From: TMED14 sp003507115
GTDB lineage: Bacteria; Bacteroidota; Bacteroidia; Flavobacteriales; Schleiferiaceae
Length of the DNA: 64,000 bases
Assembly: GCA_943787925.1 (NCBI GenBank)
Contig: CALSOH010000001.1
Span: forward strand, 310,001-374,000
Direction of reading: 5' to 3'
How positions within the stretch are numbered: the stretch's first letter is position 1; each line of letters starts with the position of its first letter. Below are positions 52,561-60,466 of this stretch, piece by piece. A model generated the notes under the pieces. That model searched no databases and was not told the DNA's origin. It saw nothing but the letters and a program-made list of their open reading frames with translations. A program made the translations under genes and the position numbers.

Positions 52561-52637
52561 AGCTTTCGAGCTTTCTAGCCTTCTAGCTCTTAGCCTTCTA
52601 GCCTCTCTAGCCTTCTAGCCTTCTAGCTCTTAGCTAT
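52561..52637. repeat. Second short-repeat array, inverted relative to the first
   Basis: About ten units of 7-9 bases with consensus AGCYTTCT on the plus strand, reading AGAARGCT on the minus strand, the same family as the half-units of the 16-bp array. Its last unit contains the transaldolase stop codon (52630-52632). Confidence 0.85.
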
Positions 52638-53286
52638 TCGCCTTCTTGTGGTCTGCTAAGAATTTCTCCAAGCCAATGTCCGTCAAGGGGTGCTTGAGGA
52701 GGGCGTGAATCGCACTCAAAGGTCCAGTCATCACGTCCGCACCAATTTCGGCGCACTGCAAAATGTGCATCGGGTGACGTACTGAAGCCGCCAAGATTTC
52801 GGTCTCGAAGCCATAGTTGTCAAAAATCAGTCGGATGGACTCGATCAAAGCCATTCCATCTGTGGAAATGTCGTCTAATCGCCCGATGAAAGGAGACACA
52901 TACGACGCACCCGCTTTAGCGGCGACCAGTGCTTGGCCCGCGGAGAAGATTAATGTACAGTTCGTTTTGATGCCTTGATCAGAAAAGTAGCGAATCGCCT
53001 TGACGCCGTCTTTAATCATGGGAATTTTGACGACAATCTTGGGATCAAGAGCCGCTAGGAGTTCACCTTCCCGAACCATGCCCTCAAAGTCGGTCGCGAT
53101 GACTTCGGCACTTACGTCGCCGTCGACGATGTCACAAATGGCTTTGTAGTGCGCCATCACTCGGTCTGTACCGGCGATGCCTTCTTTGGCCATCAGAGAA
53201 GGGTTGGTTGTGACGCCATCCAGGATGCCCATGTCTTGTGCCTCTTGGATTTCAGCCAAATTTGCCGTGTCGATGAAGAATTTCAT
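52630..53286 (-). CDS. fsa: Transaldolase / fructose-6-phosphate aldolase-like
   Basis: This 218-residue protein is a small transaldolase of the TalC/FSA subfamily. The Schiff-base lysine is in VVKIPMIKDG, with TTNPSL near the N-terminus and GADVMTGPL late. Members act as transaldolase or fructose-6-phosphate aldolase, and sequence alone does not separate them. ATG 53286 starts the MKFFIDTANL hallmark. The Ser-stop codons lie in the repeat array. Confidence 0.9.
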   Translation of the reverse strand: MKFFIDTANLAEIQEAQDMGILDGVTTNPSLMAKEGIAGTDRVMAHYKAICDIVDGDVSAEVIATDFEGMVREGELLAALDPKIVVKIPMIKDGVKAIRYFSDQGIKTNCTLIFSAGQALVAAKAGASYVSPFIGRLDDISTDGMALIESIRLIFDNYGFETEILAASVRHPMHILQCAEIGADVMTGPLSAIHALLKHPLTDIGLEKFLADHKKANS

Positions 53287-53330
53287 TGCTTGATTGTAGT
53301 TTAAATGGGATTCGGGGACAAAGGTCACCC

Positions 53331-53338
53331 TATTTTTG
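53331..53338 (+). promoter_or_regulatory. Promoter -7 element TATTTTTG for E1
   Basis: Exact TAnnTTTG, 5 bases before the E1 ATG at 53344. The minus-strand GACCTTTG (53319-53326) may serve transaldolase. Confidence 0.65.
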
Positions 53339-53343
53339 TAAAC

Positions 53344-55671
53344 ATGCACAATCCTGATTTTATTCAATCGATTCAAGAAGATTACCGCTTGGCGGTCTTG
53401 AGCCGAGAGTGTAGCCTTCTCGGCCGAAAAGAAGTCTTGACAGGAAAGGCCAAGTTTGGCATTTTCGGAGATGGCAAAGAGCTCGCGCAACTCGCGTGGG
53501 CCAAAGTATTCCGTGATGGAGATTTTCGCAGCGGATATTATCGGGATCAAACGTTCATGATGGCCATCGGTGCGTTAACCGCCGAACAGTTTTTTGCTTC
53601 CCTTTACGCCGATACCTCGATTGAGCGCGAACCCTCGAGTGCCGGCCGCCAAATGAACGGCCATTTTGCCACGCGTTCATTGGATGAGAACGGACAATGG
53701 AAATCGCTGGTAGATCAAAAGAATAGTTCGGCCGACATTTCGCCAACCGGCGGTCAGATGCCCCGTTTATTGGGCTTGGCCCAGGCCTCCAAAGTGTATA
53801 AGGCACTGGGTGTGGACAATGGTTTTAGCCGCCAAGGGCAGGAGGTCGCTTGGGGAACAATCGGGAATGCCTCCACTTCGGAAGGTCATTTCTGGGAGGC
53901 CATGAATGCGGCAGGCGTGATGCAATTACCCTTGGTGATGTGCGTGTGGGATGATGAATATGGCATTTCGGTTCATGCCCGCTACCAAACAATCAAACAA
54001 AATATTTCCAAAGCCCTCGCTGGATTTCAGCGGACGGTGGACCAACGGGGAGCTACCGTCGAACCTGGCTTTGAAATCATCGTGGCCAACGGTTGGGATT
54101 ACGCGGCCTTGGTGGCAGCATTCGAAAAAGCGGACGCTATTGCACGGGAAGAGCATGTTCCCGTGCTTCTTCATATCCAGCAAATGACCCAGCCGCAAGG
54201 TCATTCTACTTCAGGTTCACATGAACGCTACAAGGGCCCCGAGCGCTTAGCCTGGGAACAGACGTATGACTGTATCGCCCAATTCCGACAGTTCATTGAA
54301 GCACATGACCTACTCCCTGCAGCCACCTTGGACGCGGTCGAAGCGGAAGCCAAAGAAGAGGCGAAGCAGGCCATGCAACGGGCATTTGATGCCTATCTAG
54401 CCCCCCTGCAAGCCATTCGTGATCAAGCATCGGATTGGTTGGAACTACTCGGAGAATCCGCCCAAGCACAACGCTTGCGGACCGATAAAACAGCTATGTG
54501 GCGAGACTCCCTTGCGGCTGTTCGTCAAGCTGCCACGAATGCGCGTGCCATGGGTCGCGACATTCAAGCTGTTCAAGCTTGGATATCCATGCAACAAGAG
54601 CGCGGCTCCGAGGTGTACAGTTCGCAACTGCATTCTGGGACGGCCTTCAACGTGCCCCATGTTCAAGCGACCTATGACGAATCAGCGCCTTTAGTGGATG
54701 GTCGTGTCGTGTTGCGGGATAACTTCCATGCGCTCTTTAATCGGCATCCCGAAGTCCTCATATTTGGGGAAGATGTCGGCACCATCGGAGATGTCAACCA
54801 AGGTTTGGAAGGCATGCAAGAGGCCTTTGGCGAAAACCGTGTTTTTGATACGGGCATCCGCGAAGCGACGATTGCAGGTCAAGGCATTGGGCTGGCGATG
54901 CGTGGCTTGCGTCCCATCGCGGAGATCCAGTATCTCGATTACCTGTTGTATGCCCTCGAAATTCTCAGCGACGACTGCGCCACCGTCCGTTGGCGCTCGG
55001 CAGGGGGGCAGAAAGCCCCGCTCATCGTCCGAACCCGGGGCCATCGTTTGGAGGGGGTTTGGCATTCCGGCTCGCCTATGGGCTTGATTCTGGGAGCATT
55101 ACGCGGCATGTATGTCTGCGTTCCCCGGAACATGACGCAAGCGGCGGGCATGTACAACACCTTACTTCAGGCTGATGAGCCTGCACTCGTGATCGAATGC
55201 CTCAATGGCTACCGACTCAAGGAAAAATTGCCGACCAATTTGGCCGCCTTTACTGTGCCTTTGGGCCACGTGGAGACCTTGCGTCCAGGATCGGATCTCA
55301 CCCTTGTGACCTACGGTTCCATGTGCCGCTTGGCGCTGGAGGCCGCGGAACGTTTAGCCGCCCTGGATGTAGAAATCGAAATCATCGATGTCCAAACGCT
55401 CTTGCCCTTTGACCGGGCGAAGGATTGCTTGGCTTCCGTGCAGCGTACCAATCGCCTATTGGTGGTGGATGAGGATGTGGATGGTGGGGCTACCGCCTAT
55501 CTGCTTCAGAAAATTGTCGAGGACCAAGGCGCCTTCCAATACCTGGATGCGGCCCCGGCCACCTTAACCGCCAAAGCGCATCGCCCCGCCTATGGCAGCG
55601 ATGGAGATTATTTCTCCAAGCCGAGCGTGGAAGACATCGTCGACACCGTACTCGAGGTCGTGGCGCGGTAA
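53344..55671 (+). CDS. Fused 2-oxoacid dehydrogenase E1 (alpha + beta)
   Basis: This 775-residue protein fuses the alpha and beta subunits of a thiamine-diphosphate-dependent 2-oxoacid dehydrogenase E1, of the branched-chain/acetoin/pyruvate type. The alpha half has the ThDP motif WGTIGNASTSEGHF and the phosphorylation-loop-like GHSTSGSHERYK; the beta half starts near residue 460 with VFGEDVG-like LIFGEDVGTIGDVNQ and has EIQYLDYLLYA. Whether the substrate is pyruvate or a branched-chain oxoacid cannot be decided. E2 is not in the window; lpdA (E3) is 12 kb away. Confidence 0.88.
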   Translation: MHNPDFIQSIQEDYRLAVLSRECSLLGRKEVLTGKAKFGIFGDGKELAQLAWAKVFRDGDFRSGYYRDQTFMMAIGALTAEQFFASLYADTSIEREPSSAGRQMNGHFATRSLDENGQWKSLVDQKNSSADISPTGGQMPRLLGLAQASKVYKALGVDNGFSRQGQEVAWGTIGNASTSEGHFWEAMNAAGVMQLPLVMCVWDDEYGISVHARYQTIKQNISKALAGFQRTVDQRGATVEPGFEIIVANGWDYAALVAAFEKADAIAREEHVPVLLHIQQMTQPQGHSTSGSHERYKGPERLAWEQTYDCIAQFRQFIEAHDLLPAATLDAVEAEAKEEAKQAMQRAFDAYLAPLQAIRDQASDWLELLGESAQAQRLRTDKTAMWRDSLAAVRQAATNARAMGRDIQAVQAWISMQQERGSEVYSSQLHSGTAFNVPHVQATYDESAPLVDGRVVLRDNFHALFNRHPEVLIFGEDVGTIGDVNQGLEGMQEAFGENRVFDTGIREATIAGQGIGLAMRGLRPIAEIQYLDYLLYALEILSDDCATVRWRSAGGQKAPLIVRTRGHRLEGVWHSGSPMGLILGALRGMYVCVPRNMTQAAGMYNTLLQADEPALVIECLNGYRLKEKLPTNLAAFTVPLGHVETLRPGSDLTLVTYGSMCRLALEAAERLAALDVEIEIIDVQTLLPFDRAKDCLASVQRTNRLLVVDEDVDGGATAYLLQKIVEDQGAFQYLDAAPATLTAKAHRPAYGSDGDYFSKPSVEDIVDTVLEVVAR

Positions 55672-55700
55672 ATCATCCGAAAAACAGGGGAGAGGAAGTG

Positions 55701-55800
55701 AAAAAAAGGCAAGGAGTCAAATCACACCGCTACGACCAACTACCCTTGCTACGTTTCCGTCCTGGGGGATTCATCAGGAGCTGGTTGTTTGATCCTTGCC
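55701..55800 (-). ncRNA. ffs: Signal recognition particle RNA (4.5S-like)
   Basis: On the minus strand, bases 55800-55708 fold as a small bacterial SRP RNA. The terminal stem pairs GGCAAGGA with TCCTTGCC, then TCAAA with TTTGA. The inner stem CCAGCT/AGTTGG leads to domain IV: CCC, the AGG/AGCA symmetric loop, and an ACG-GAAA-CGT hairpin carrying the GNRA tetraloop. This is the Ffh-binding signature. A seven-T tract (55707-55701) ends transcription. The promoter TATCTTTG (55807-55814) puts the start at about 55800. Confidence 0.87.
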
Positions 55801-55806
55801 CGAGTG

Positions 55807-55814
55807 CAAAGATA
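55807..55814 (-). promoter_or_regulatory. Promoter -7 element TATCTTTG for ffs
   Basis: Exact TAnnTTTG on the minus strand, 6-7 bases before the predicted 5' end of the SRP RNA. Confidence 0.75.
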
Positions 55815-55817
55815 AAC

Positions 55818-55825
55818 GACCTTTG
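55818..55825 (+). promoter_or_regulatory. Probable -7 element GACCTTTG for the endonuclease gene
   Basis: Seven of eight bases match TAnnTTTG; 13 bases before ATG 55839 and 3 bases from the ffs box. Confidence 0.5.
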
Positions 55826-55838
55826 TGGGAGTAACCCT

Positions 55839-57452
55839 ATGCCAACCAACATGAAACGTTTGATTCTAGCGACTCTGGCGCTAGCTTTCTGGTCTCCAAG
55901 TCTTTTGGGCCAAATCTTGAGTACCACCACTTTGCAGCGGGGTGCCGTGACCGAGCTCCAGCGTGATTCCTCGGTGGTATGGGTGTATAACCCGGGCACG
56001 AGTCCCTTAACCATAGAATCGGTGCGCACAGCGGCGTTCTATGGGGACACGTTGCTCGATATTTACATGCCTCAAAATCAAGTATTTCCTGGAGATTCCA
56101 TGCCGATTTCGGTGCGTTTCACTCCCGTGCACAATGTGGAGCATTTGCTCCCCCTCGTTTTGACAACGGACCATGAGTTGGGGGCTTTTGGGGTCAAATT
56201 TGAAGCCGACGGCGTGTATAGTATGGCGTATTACGCCGGTACCCAAAACCTTTCTGAGGGACCCCTTCGTGCGGCCCTGACCTCGACCTTGTCCACGAAC
56301 CAAACATCGCTATCCTACAATGTGGCCCGCGACAACATGTACGCAACACTCGACAACCACGGGGGCATCGTGGAATGCGTGTATACGGGGCGCACGGCGG
56401 CTTTTACGACGCGTTCGGGGGCTACGGCCAACAACTTCAACTGTGAACACACTTTTCCGCAGAGCTTTTTTAGCAGTGCCGCCCCGATGCAAAGTGACAT
56501 CCACCATCTTTTTCCTTCGGATGCCGCGGCCAACACTCAGCGGAGCAACAACCCCTTTGGCGTGATCACGGGTACGCCGGCCTGGACTCAGGGAGGGAGT
56601 AAACGCTTAAACGGTGTTTTTGAACCCCGGGATGCCCACAAAGGGGATGCGGCCCGGGCCATGCTCTACTTCGTGACCCGCTATGGGGACTATAGCAACT
56701 TTTACCTGCCTCAAGAGCCGACGCTCTACACCTGGCACAAGAGTTTTCAGCCCGATAGCCTGGATCGCTACCGCAATGCAGGAATTTATGCCTTGCAAAA
56801 CAACCGCAATCCCTACGTGGATTATCCCCAGTTTTTGGACCGCATGAGCACGCTCGTTGGGCCGACCTCGGCCACGGCAGCGCCGAGCTTTTATGTCACC
56901 GAGGACACCCTGCATCTGCGGCATTACACAAACCTGAGCAATCCCGGAACCCGCACACGGCGATTGATTATTGTCAACGACGGCAATGTGCCGCTCTTGT
57001 TTTCAAACGTGCAGATTTCTACATCCAGCATTACAGATGAGTCCAATTGGTCCGGCACCACCACCTGTCCGGCCGGCGGATTTATTGAAATCGAAGTGGA
57101 CTATAACAGCGGCTTGGCCTATGTCGGAGAATCCCTTACGTTCCAAACGACCCATCCCAATTTCCCCACCGTGACCATTCCTATTTCGAGCGTGGCCACG
57201 ATAGGCGTCGATGAAATGACGGGCCAGGGTCCCATGAAAGTGTGGCCTGTGCCCTGGGGGCTTCAAATCCACGGCGTTCAAACTGGGGACCTCTTGGAGA
57301 TGTTGGATGCAACCGGGCGATTGGTGGCGCAAACGGTAGCACCGAGTTCAGAGCCCTTTATTTGGACCCTGAGTACCCCAAAACAAGGCTGGGTGAGCCG
57401 CCACCATGCCGGCCGGGAGCAATTGGTTAAATTTGTCCGCGTTAGCCCATAA
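55839..57452 (+). CDS. Secreted endonuclease I-family nuclease with T9SS tail
   Basis: This ~537-residue protein has a signal peptide (after MPTNMKRLIL), then an immunoglobulin-like N-terminal region and an endonuclease I (His-Me finger) domain; its motif FNCEHTFPQSFF is followed by MQSDIHHLFPSDAAANTQRSNNPFG. A second beta-domain follows, and the last ~80 residues form a Por-like sorting tail (GLQIHGVQTGDLLEMLDATGR). It probably digests extracellular DNA for nutrients. An alternative start is ATG 55851. Confidence 0.85.
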   Translation: MPTNMKRLILATLALAFWSPSLLGQILSTTTLQRGAVTELQRDSSVVWVYNPGTSPLTIESVRTAAFYGDTLLDIYMPQNQVFPGDSMPISVRFTPVHNVEHLLPLVLTTDHELGAFGVKFEADGVYSMAYYAGTQNLSEGPLRAALTSTLSTNQTSLSYNVARDNMYATLDNHGGIVECVYTGRTAAFTTRSGATANNFNCEHTFPQSFFSSAAPMQSDIHHLFPSDAAANTQRSNNPFGVITGTPAWTQGGSKRLNGVFEPRDAHKGDAARAMLYFVTRYGDYSNFYLPQEPTLYTWHKSFQPDSLDRYRNAGIYALQNNRNPYVDYPQFLDRMSTLVGPTSATAAPSFYVTEDTLHLRHYTNLSNPGTRTRRLIIVNDGNVPLLFSNVQISTSSITDESNWSGTTTCPAGGFIEIEVDYNSGLAYVGESLTFQTTHPNFPTVTIPISSVATIGVDEMTGQGPMKVWPVPWGLQIHGVQTGDLLEMLDATGRLVAQTVAPSSEPFIWTLSTPKQGWVSRHHAGREQLVKFVRVSP

Positions 57453-57464
57453 CTTTTTGTCCCT

Positions 57465-58019
57465 ATGAATCCACTCATGAAGAAAATCGCCATTCAGTTT
57501 GGCGTCTTGAATACAGTCATCACCGTGCTCTATGTGCTCGGGATATATATCGTAGATGAAAACCTCTATACCTCACGGACGGGAGGGATTCTCGTCTTAT
57601 TGGCCACCTTGGTGGTGTTCATTTGGGCGGTGATCGCATTTAAGAAGCAAAACGGGGGATATGCCTCCTTTCGCGAGGCCTTTTCGGCCTTCATGCTTCC
57701 CTTCATCGTCGCGGCGGTGCTAGGCATGGTGTTCAACCTGACTTTTTACAACTTCGTCGATAGCGAATTGGCGGCCCGAAATGGGGAGCGTCAATTTGAT
57801 CTCATGATGGACATGCCTGAAGACCAACTGCAGGCAACCATGAAATTTATGGGCGTGGCTTCGACCGAAGCCTTGCATGAAAACATCATGGAGCAATCCA
57901 TGAATGCCAAAACGATTACGGGTCAATTGAAGACGACCGGAGGAGGCATAGCCATTTTTGCGATTTTGGGCCTCGTTGTGGCCGCCATAACCAAGAAAAA
58001 CCGACCCGAGTTTGACTAA
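57465..58019 (+). CDS. DUF4199 membrane protein
   Basis: This 184-residue inner-membrane protein has four hydrophobic segments, with FKKQNGGYASFREAFSAFMLPFIVAA in the second loop-helix typical of DUF4199. Function is unknown, but in Bacteroidota this gene commonly precedes a glycosyltransferase like the next one. The glycosyltransferase start (TTG 58012) lies within its last codons. Confidence 0.8.
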   Translation: MNPLMKKIAIQFGVLNTVITVLYVLGIYIVDENLYTSRTGGILVLLATLVVFIWAVIAFKKQNGGYASFREAFSAFMLPFIVAAVLGMVFNLTFYNFVDSELAARNGERQFDLMMDMPEDQLQATMKFMGVASTEALHENIMEQSMNAKTITGQLKTTGGGIAIFAILGLVVAAITKKNRPEFD

Positions 58020-58986
58020 GCATCCCTTTGACGTCTCCTTGGTTATTCCCCTCTTCAACGAGGCGGAATCGCTCTCCGAGCTCACCGCTTGGATCGACCG
58101 CGTTTGCAAGGCGGAAAGCCTGAGCTATGAGGTACTCTTTATCAACGACGGCTCGACGGACGCCTCTTGGGAAATTATCGCCGGGTTGGCGAAAACCTTC
58201 CCCACCGTGCGCGGCACCCGATTCCGCCGTAACCACGGCAAGTCCGCCGCCCTCCACGTGGGCTTCCAGCAGGCCCAAGGTGAAATCGTCATCACCATGG
58301 ACGCCGATTTGCAGGATTCTCCGGAGGAAATTCCCGGGCTGGTGAAAGGCATTCGGGAAGATGGCTACGATTTGATCAGCGGCTGGAAGAAGAAGCGCTA
58401 CGACCCCTTGTCCAAGACGCTGCCCACCAAGCTCTTTAATTGGGCGGCACGCAAGATGTCTGGTATTTACTTGCACGACTTCAACTGCGGCCTGAAGGCT
58501 TACCGCCTTGAGGTGGCCCAAGCCGTGGAGGTCCAAGGCGAGATGCACCGATACGTGCCCGTTTTGGCGAAAATGGCCGGATACAGCAAGATTGGTGAGC
58601 AAGTGGTTCAGCACCAGGCGCGCAAATACGGCAGCACCAAATTTGGGATGAACCGCTTTGTGAACGGTTTGCTTGACCTCGTGACCCTGTCCATGGTGAG
58701 CCGTTTTCAGCGCCGTCCGATGCACTTTTTTGGAACCTGGGGTGTCATGATGTTCCTGGCGTCCGGTTTGGCTCTGGCGACCATGGGTGGCCTCAAGCTC
58801 TATCGCTTGGCTCAGGGCATGCGTCCCGGCCTGGTGACCGAAGACCCCTGGTTCTTCATCTTCTTGACCACGATGATTTTGGGCACGCAGCTCTTTGTGA
58901 CCGGCTTACTGGCCGAATTGATGGTGCGCCAATCCAGCAAGAAGGTCAAGTACTCCATTGGTGAGCACATCAACTCTGCGTCCTAA
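58012..58986 (+). CDS. Family 2 glycosyltransferase, polyprenyl-phosphate type
   Basis: This 324-residue GT2 protein has the GT-A core SLVIPLFNEAESL, FINDGSTD and the DXD-type MDADLQDSPEEIP, with two C-terminal transmembrane helices (about 235-260 and 280-305). Such DPM1/GtrB-like enzymes charge polyprenyl phosphate with a sugar for surface glycans. The start is a TTG overlapping the DUF4199 stop. The next glycosyltransferase follows 6 bases after the stop. Confidence 0.88.
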   Translation: MTKHPFDVSLVIPLFNEAESLSELTAWIDRVCKAESLSYEVLFINDGSTDASWEIIAGLAKTFPTVRGTRFRRNHGKSAALHVGFQQAQGEIVITMDADLQDSPEEIPGLVKGIREDGYDLISGWKKKRYDPLSKTLPTKLFNWAARKMSGIYLHDFNCGLKAYRLEVAQAVEVQGEMHRYVPVLAKMAGYSKIGEQVVQHQARKYGSTKFGMNRFVNGLLDLVTLSMVSRFQRRPMHFFGTWGVMMFLASGLALATMGGLKLYRLAQGMRPGLVTEDPWFFIFLTTMILGTQLFVTGLLAELMVRQSSKKVKYSIGEHINSAS

Positions 58987-58992
58987 GTTTCC

Positions 58993-59970
58993 TTGAAGTT
59001 CAGCCTCATTTCCCCCACATTTGATCGGCCGGAGGAGGTTCGAGAATTCATCGCATCCGCTGCCGCCTTGCGGTATGATCGAGGCGACTTTGAGGTCATC
59101 TTAGCGGACGGCACCCCCCAAGACGGCTTGCGCGCCACGGTCGAAGCCGCTTCCCGCTCAGCAGGCCTACCCGTCATCTTTCTGCAGGAAGACTACCTGC
59201 CGGTCTCCGATGCTCGAAACCTGGCGGCCCGCCACGCCCAAGGCGACTATTTGATTTTTCTCGATTCCGATTGCTTGCTGCCCGAAGACTACCTGCAGCA
59301 TCTGTCCGACGGCCTGGTGGCCGAGGGCTGGGACGCCTTCGGTGGCCCCGATGCGGCGCCCGAAGAATTCAGCGCGCTTCAAAAGGCCATCAGTTTTAGC
59401 ATGACGAGTTTTTGGACCACCGGCGGTATTCGCGGGGGGACCACCCGCACGGCCACCTATTATCCACGCGGGTTCAATATGGGCATGAAGCGTTCCGTTT
59501 TTGAGTCTGTGGGCGGATATGACGTCCACTTCAAAACGGGGGAGGACGTCGACCTGAGTATTCGCATCCAGCAGGCGGGCTTCCGAGTCGGCTTGATACC
59601 CAAGGCCGTGGTCTGGCACAAACGCCGGAGCACCCTGCCCCAATTCTTCAAGCAAGTCCGCCGATTTGGCGCCGCCCGATGGGCCCTCGCCCAGCGCCAT
59701 CCCGGCCAACTCAAGGTGACCCACCTCTTCCCAGTTTTCCTGACGCTTGGGACCTTGTTTTCCATACTCCTGGGGGCCATTTCCGGAGTACCCCTTCCCA
59801 TCGTCTTCATCGGTTACTTCCTTGTTCCAGCGGTCCTGGCAGGTGCCCAGTACCGGTCGCCCCGCATTGGCTTCCTCGCCGTGGCGAGCACGGTCGCTAT
59901 GATGAGCGGCTACGCATTTGGCTTTCTAGAGGCCTTACTGGGGGGGGGCTTGCACAAAAAGCGCGGCTGA
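58993..59970 (+). CDS. Family 2 glycosyltransferase with poly-G tract
   Basis: This 325-residue GT2 enzyme starts at a TTG and has FSLISPTFDRPEEV, DSDCLLPEDYL (DXD region), FKTGEDVDLSIR (catalytic ED region), and two late hydrophobic segments. The acceptor is unknown. A run of nine Gs at 59940-59948 (codons for LGGG, residues ~316-319) would shift the frame if it slipped, altering the last residues and extending toward aroQ. Confidence 0.85.
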   Translation: MKFSLISPTFDRPEEVREFIASAAALRYDRGDFEVILADGTPQDGLRATVEAASRSAGLPVIFLQEDYLPVSDARNLAARHAQGDYLIFLDSDCLLPEDYLQHLSDGLVAEGWDAFGGPDAAPEEFSALQKAISFSMTSFWTTGGIRGGTTRTATYYPRGFNMGMKRSVFESVGGYDVHFKTGEDVDLSIRIQQAGFRVGLIPKAVVWHKRRSTLPQFFKQVRRFGAARWALAQRHPGQLKVTHLFPVFLTLGTLFSILLGAISGVPLPIVFIGYFLVPAVLAGAQYRSPRIGFLAVASTVAMMSGYAFGFLEALLGGGLHKKRG

Positions 59971-59993
59971 GTTCCATTGCCTACCTTTAGATC

Positions 59994-60434
59994 ATGAAAC
60001 TCTACGTCGTTCACGGCATCAATTTGGACCAGCTTGGTACGCGTCAACCGGAGATTTACGGGACGCAGACCCTAAGTGATCAATGGGCTATCTGGAACGG
60101 CTGGCTCGGTCAGCATTGGCCGGGCGTGGAACTGGAAGCGCTTCAGTTCAACGATGAGGCGGCCTGCATTCGCTTCCTGCAGGAGGTGGATGGTCCCGGA
60201 GTGGGGGTAGTCTTGAATCCGGGTGCGTGGACCCATTCATCTATCGCCTTGCGCGATTGCGTAGCGGGTTTGAAGGCAGCCGTCATCGAGGTGCACCTTA
60301 GCCATACCTATGCGCGGGAAGCATTCCGCCGGGTTTCTCTCCTGGCGCCCTTCACGAAAGGCACCATCAGTGGGCTCGGGTGGCAGGGCTACCGTTTGGC
60401 ATTGGAAGCCTTGCTTGGATTGTCCTCCAAGTAA
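59994..60434 (+). CDS. aroQ: 3-dehydroquinate dehydratase, type II
   Basis: Type II DHQase dehydrates 3-dehydroquinate in the shikimate pathway; active as a dodecamer. The protein is 146 residues. The catalytic Tyr is in RQPEIYG, and the catalytic His and binding loop are LNPGAWTHSSIALRD and EVHLSHTYAREAF. The usual GPNLNLLG start appears here as GINLDQLG, an Asn-to-Asp change. TACCTTTA (59982-59989) is 4 bases upstream. Confidence 0.88.
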   Translation: MKLYVVHGINLDQLGTRQPEIYGTQTLSDQWAIWNGWLGQHWPGVELEALQFNDEAACIRFLQEVDGPGVGVVLNPGAWTHSSIALRDCVAGLKAAVIEVHLSHTYAREAFRRVSLLAPFTKGTISGLGWQGYRLALEALLGLSSK

Positions 60435-60466
60435 TTTCGCGTGAACACACATCGTATTTTGGTTCC

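Noticed and set aside
52189..52637. CRISPR array
   Set aside because: Units are directly adjacent 16-mers and 8-mers with no unique spacers, and no cas gene is near.
55698..55838. An apparent N-terminal extension of the endonuclease across the gap
   Set aside because: The DNA is the SRP RNA gene on the other strand; the signal peptide starts at 55839 or 55851.
57916..58725. A 269-codon minus-strand frame opposite the glycosyltransferase
   Set aside because: Shadow of a GT2 gene with clear DXD and catalytic motifs.
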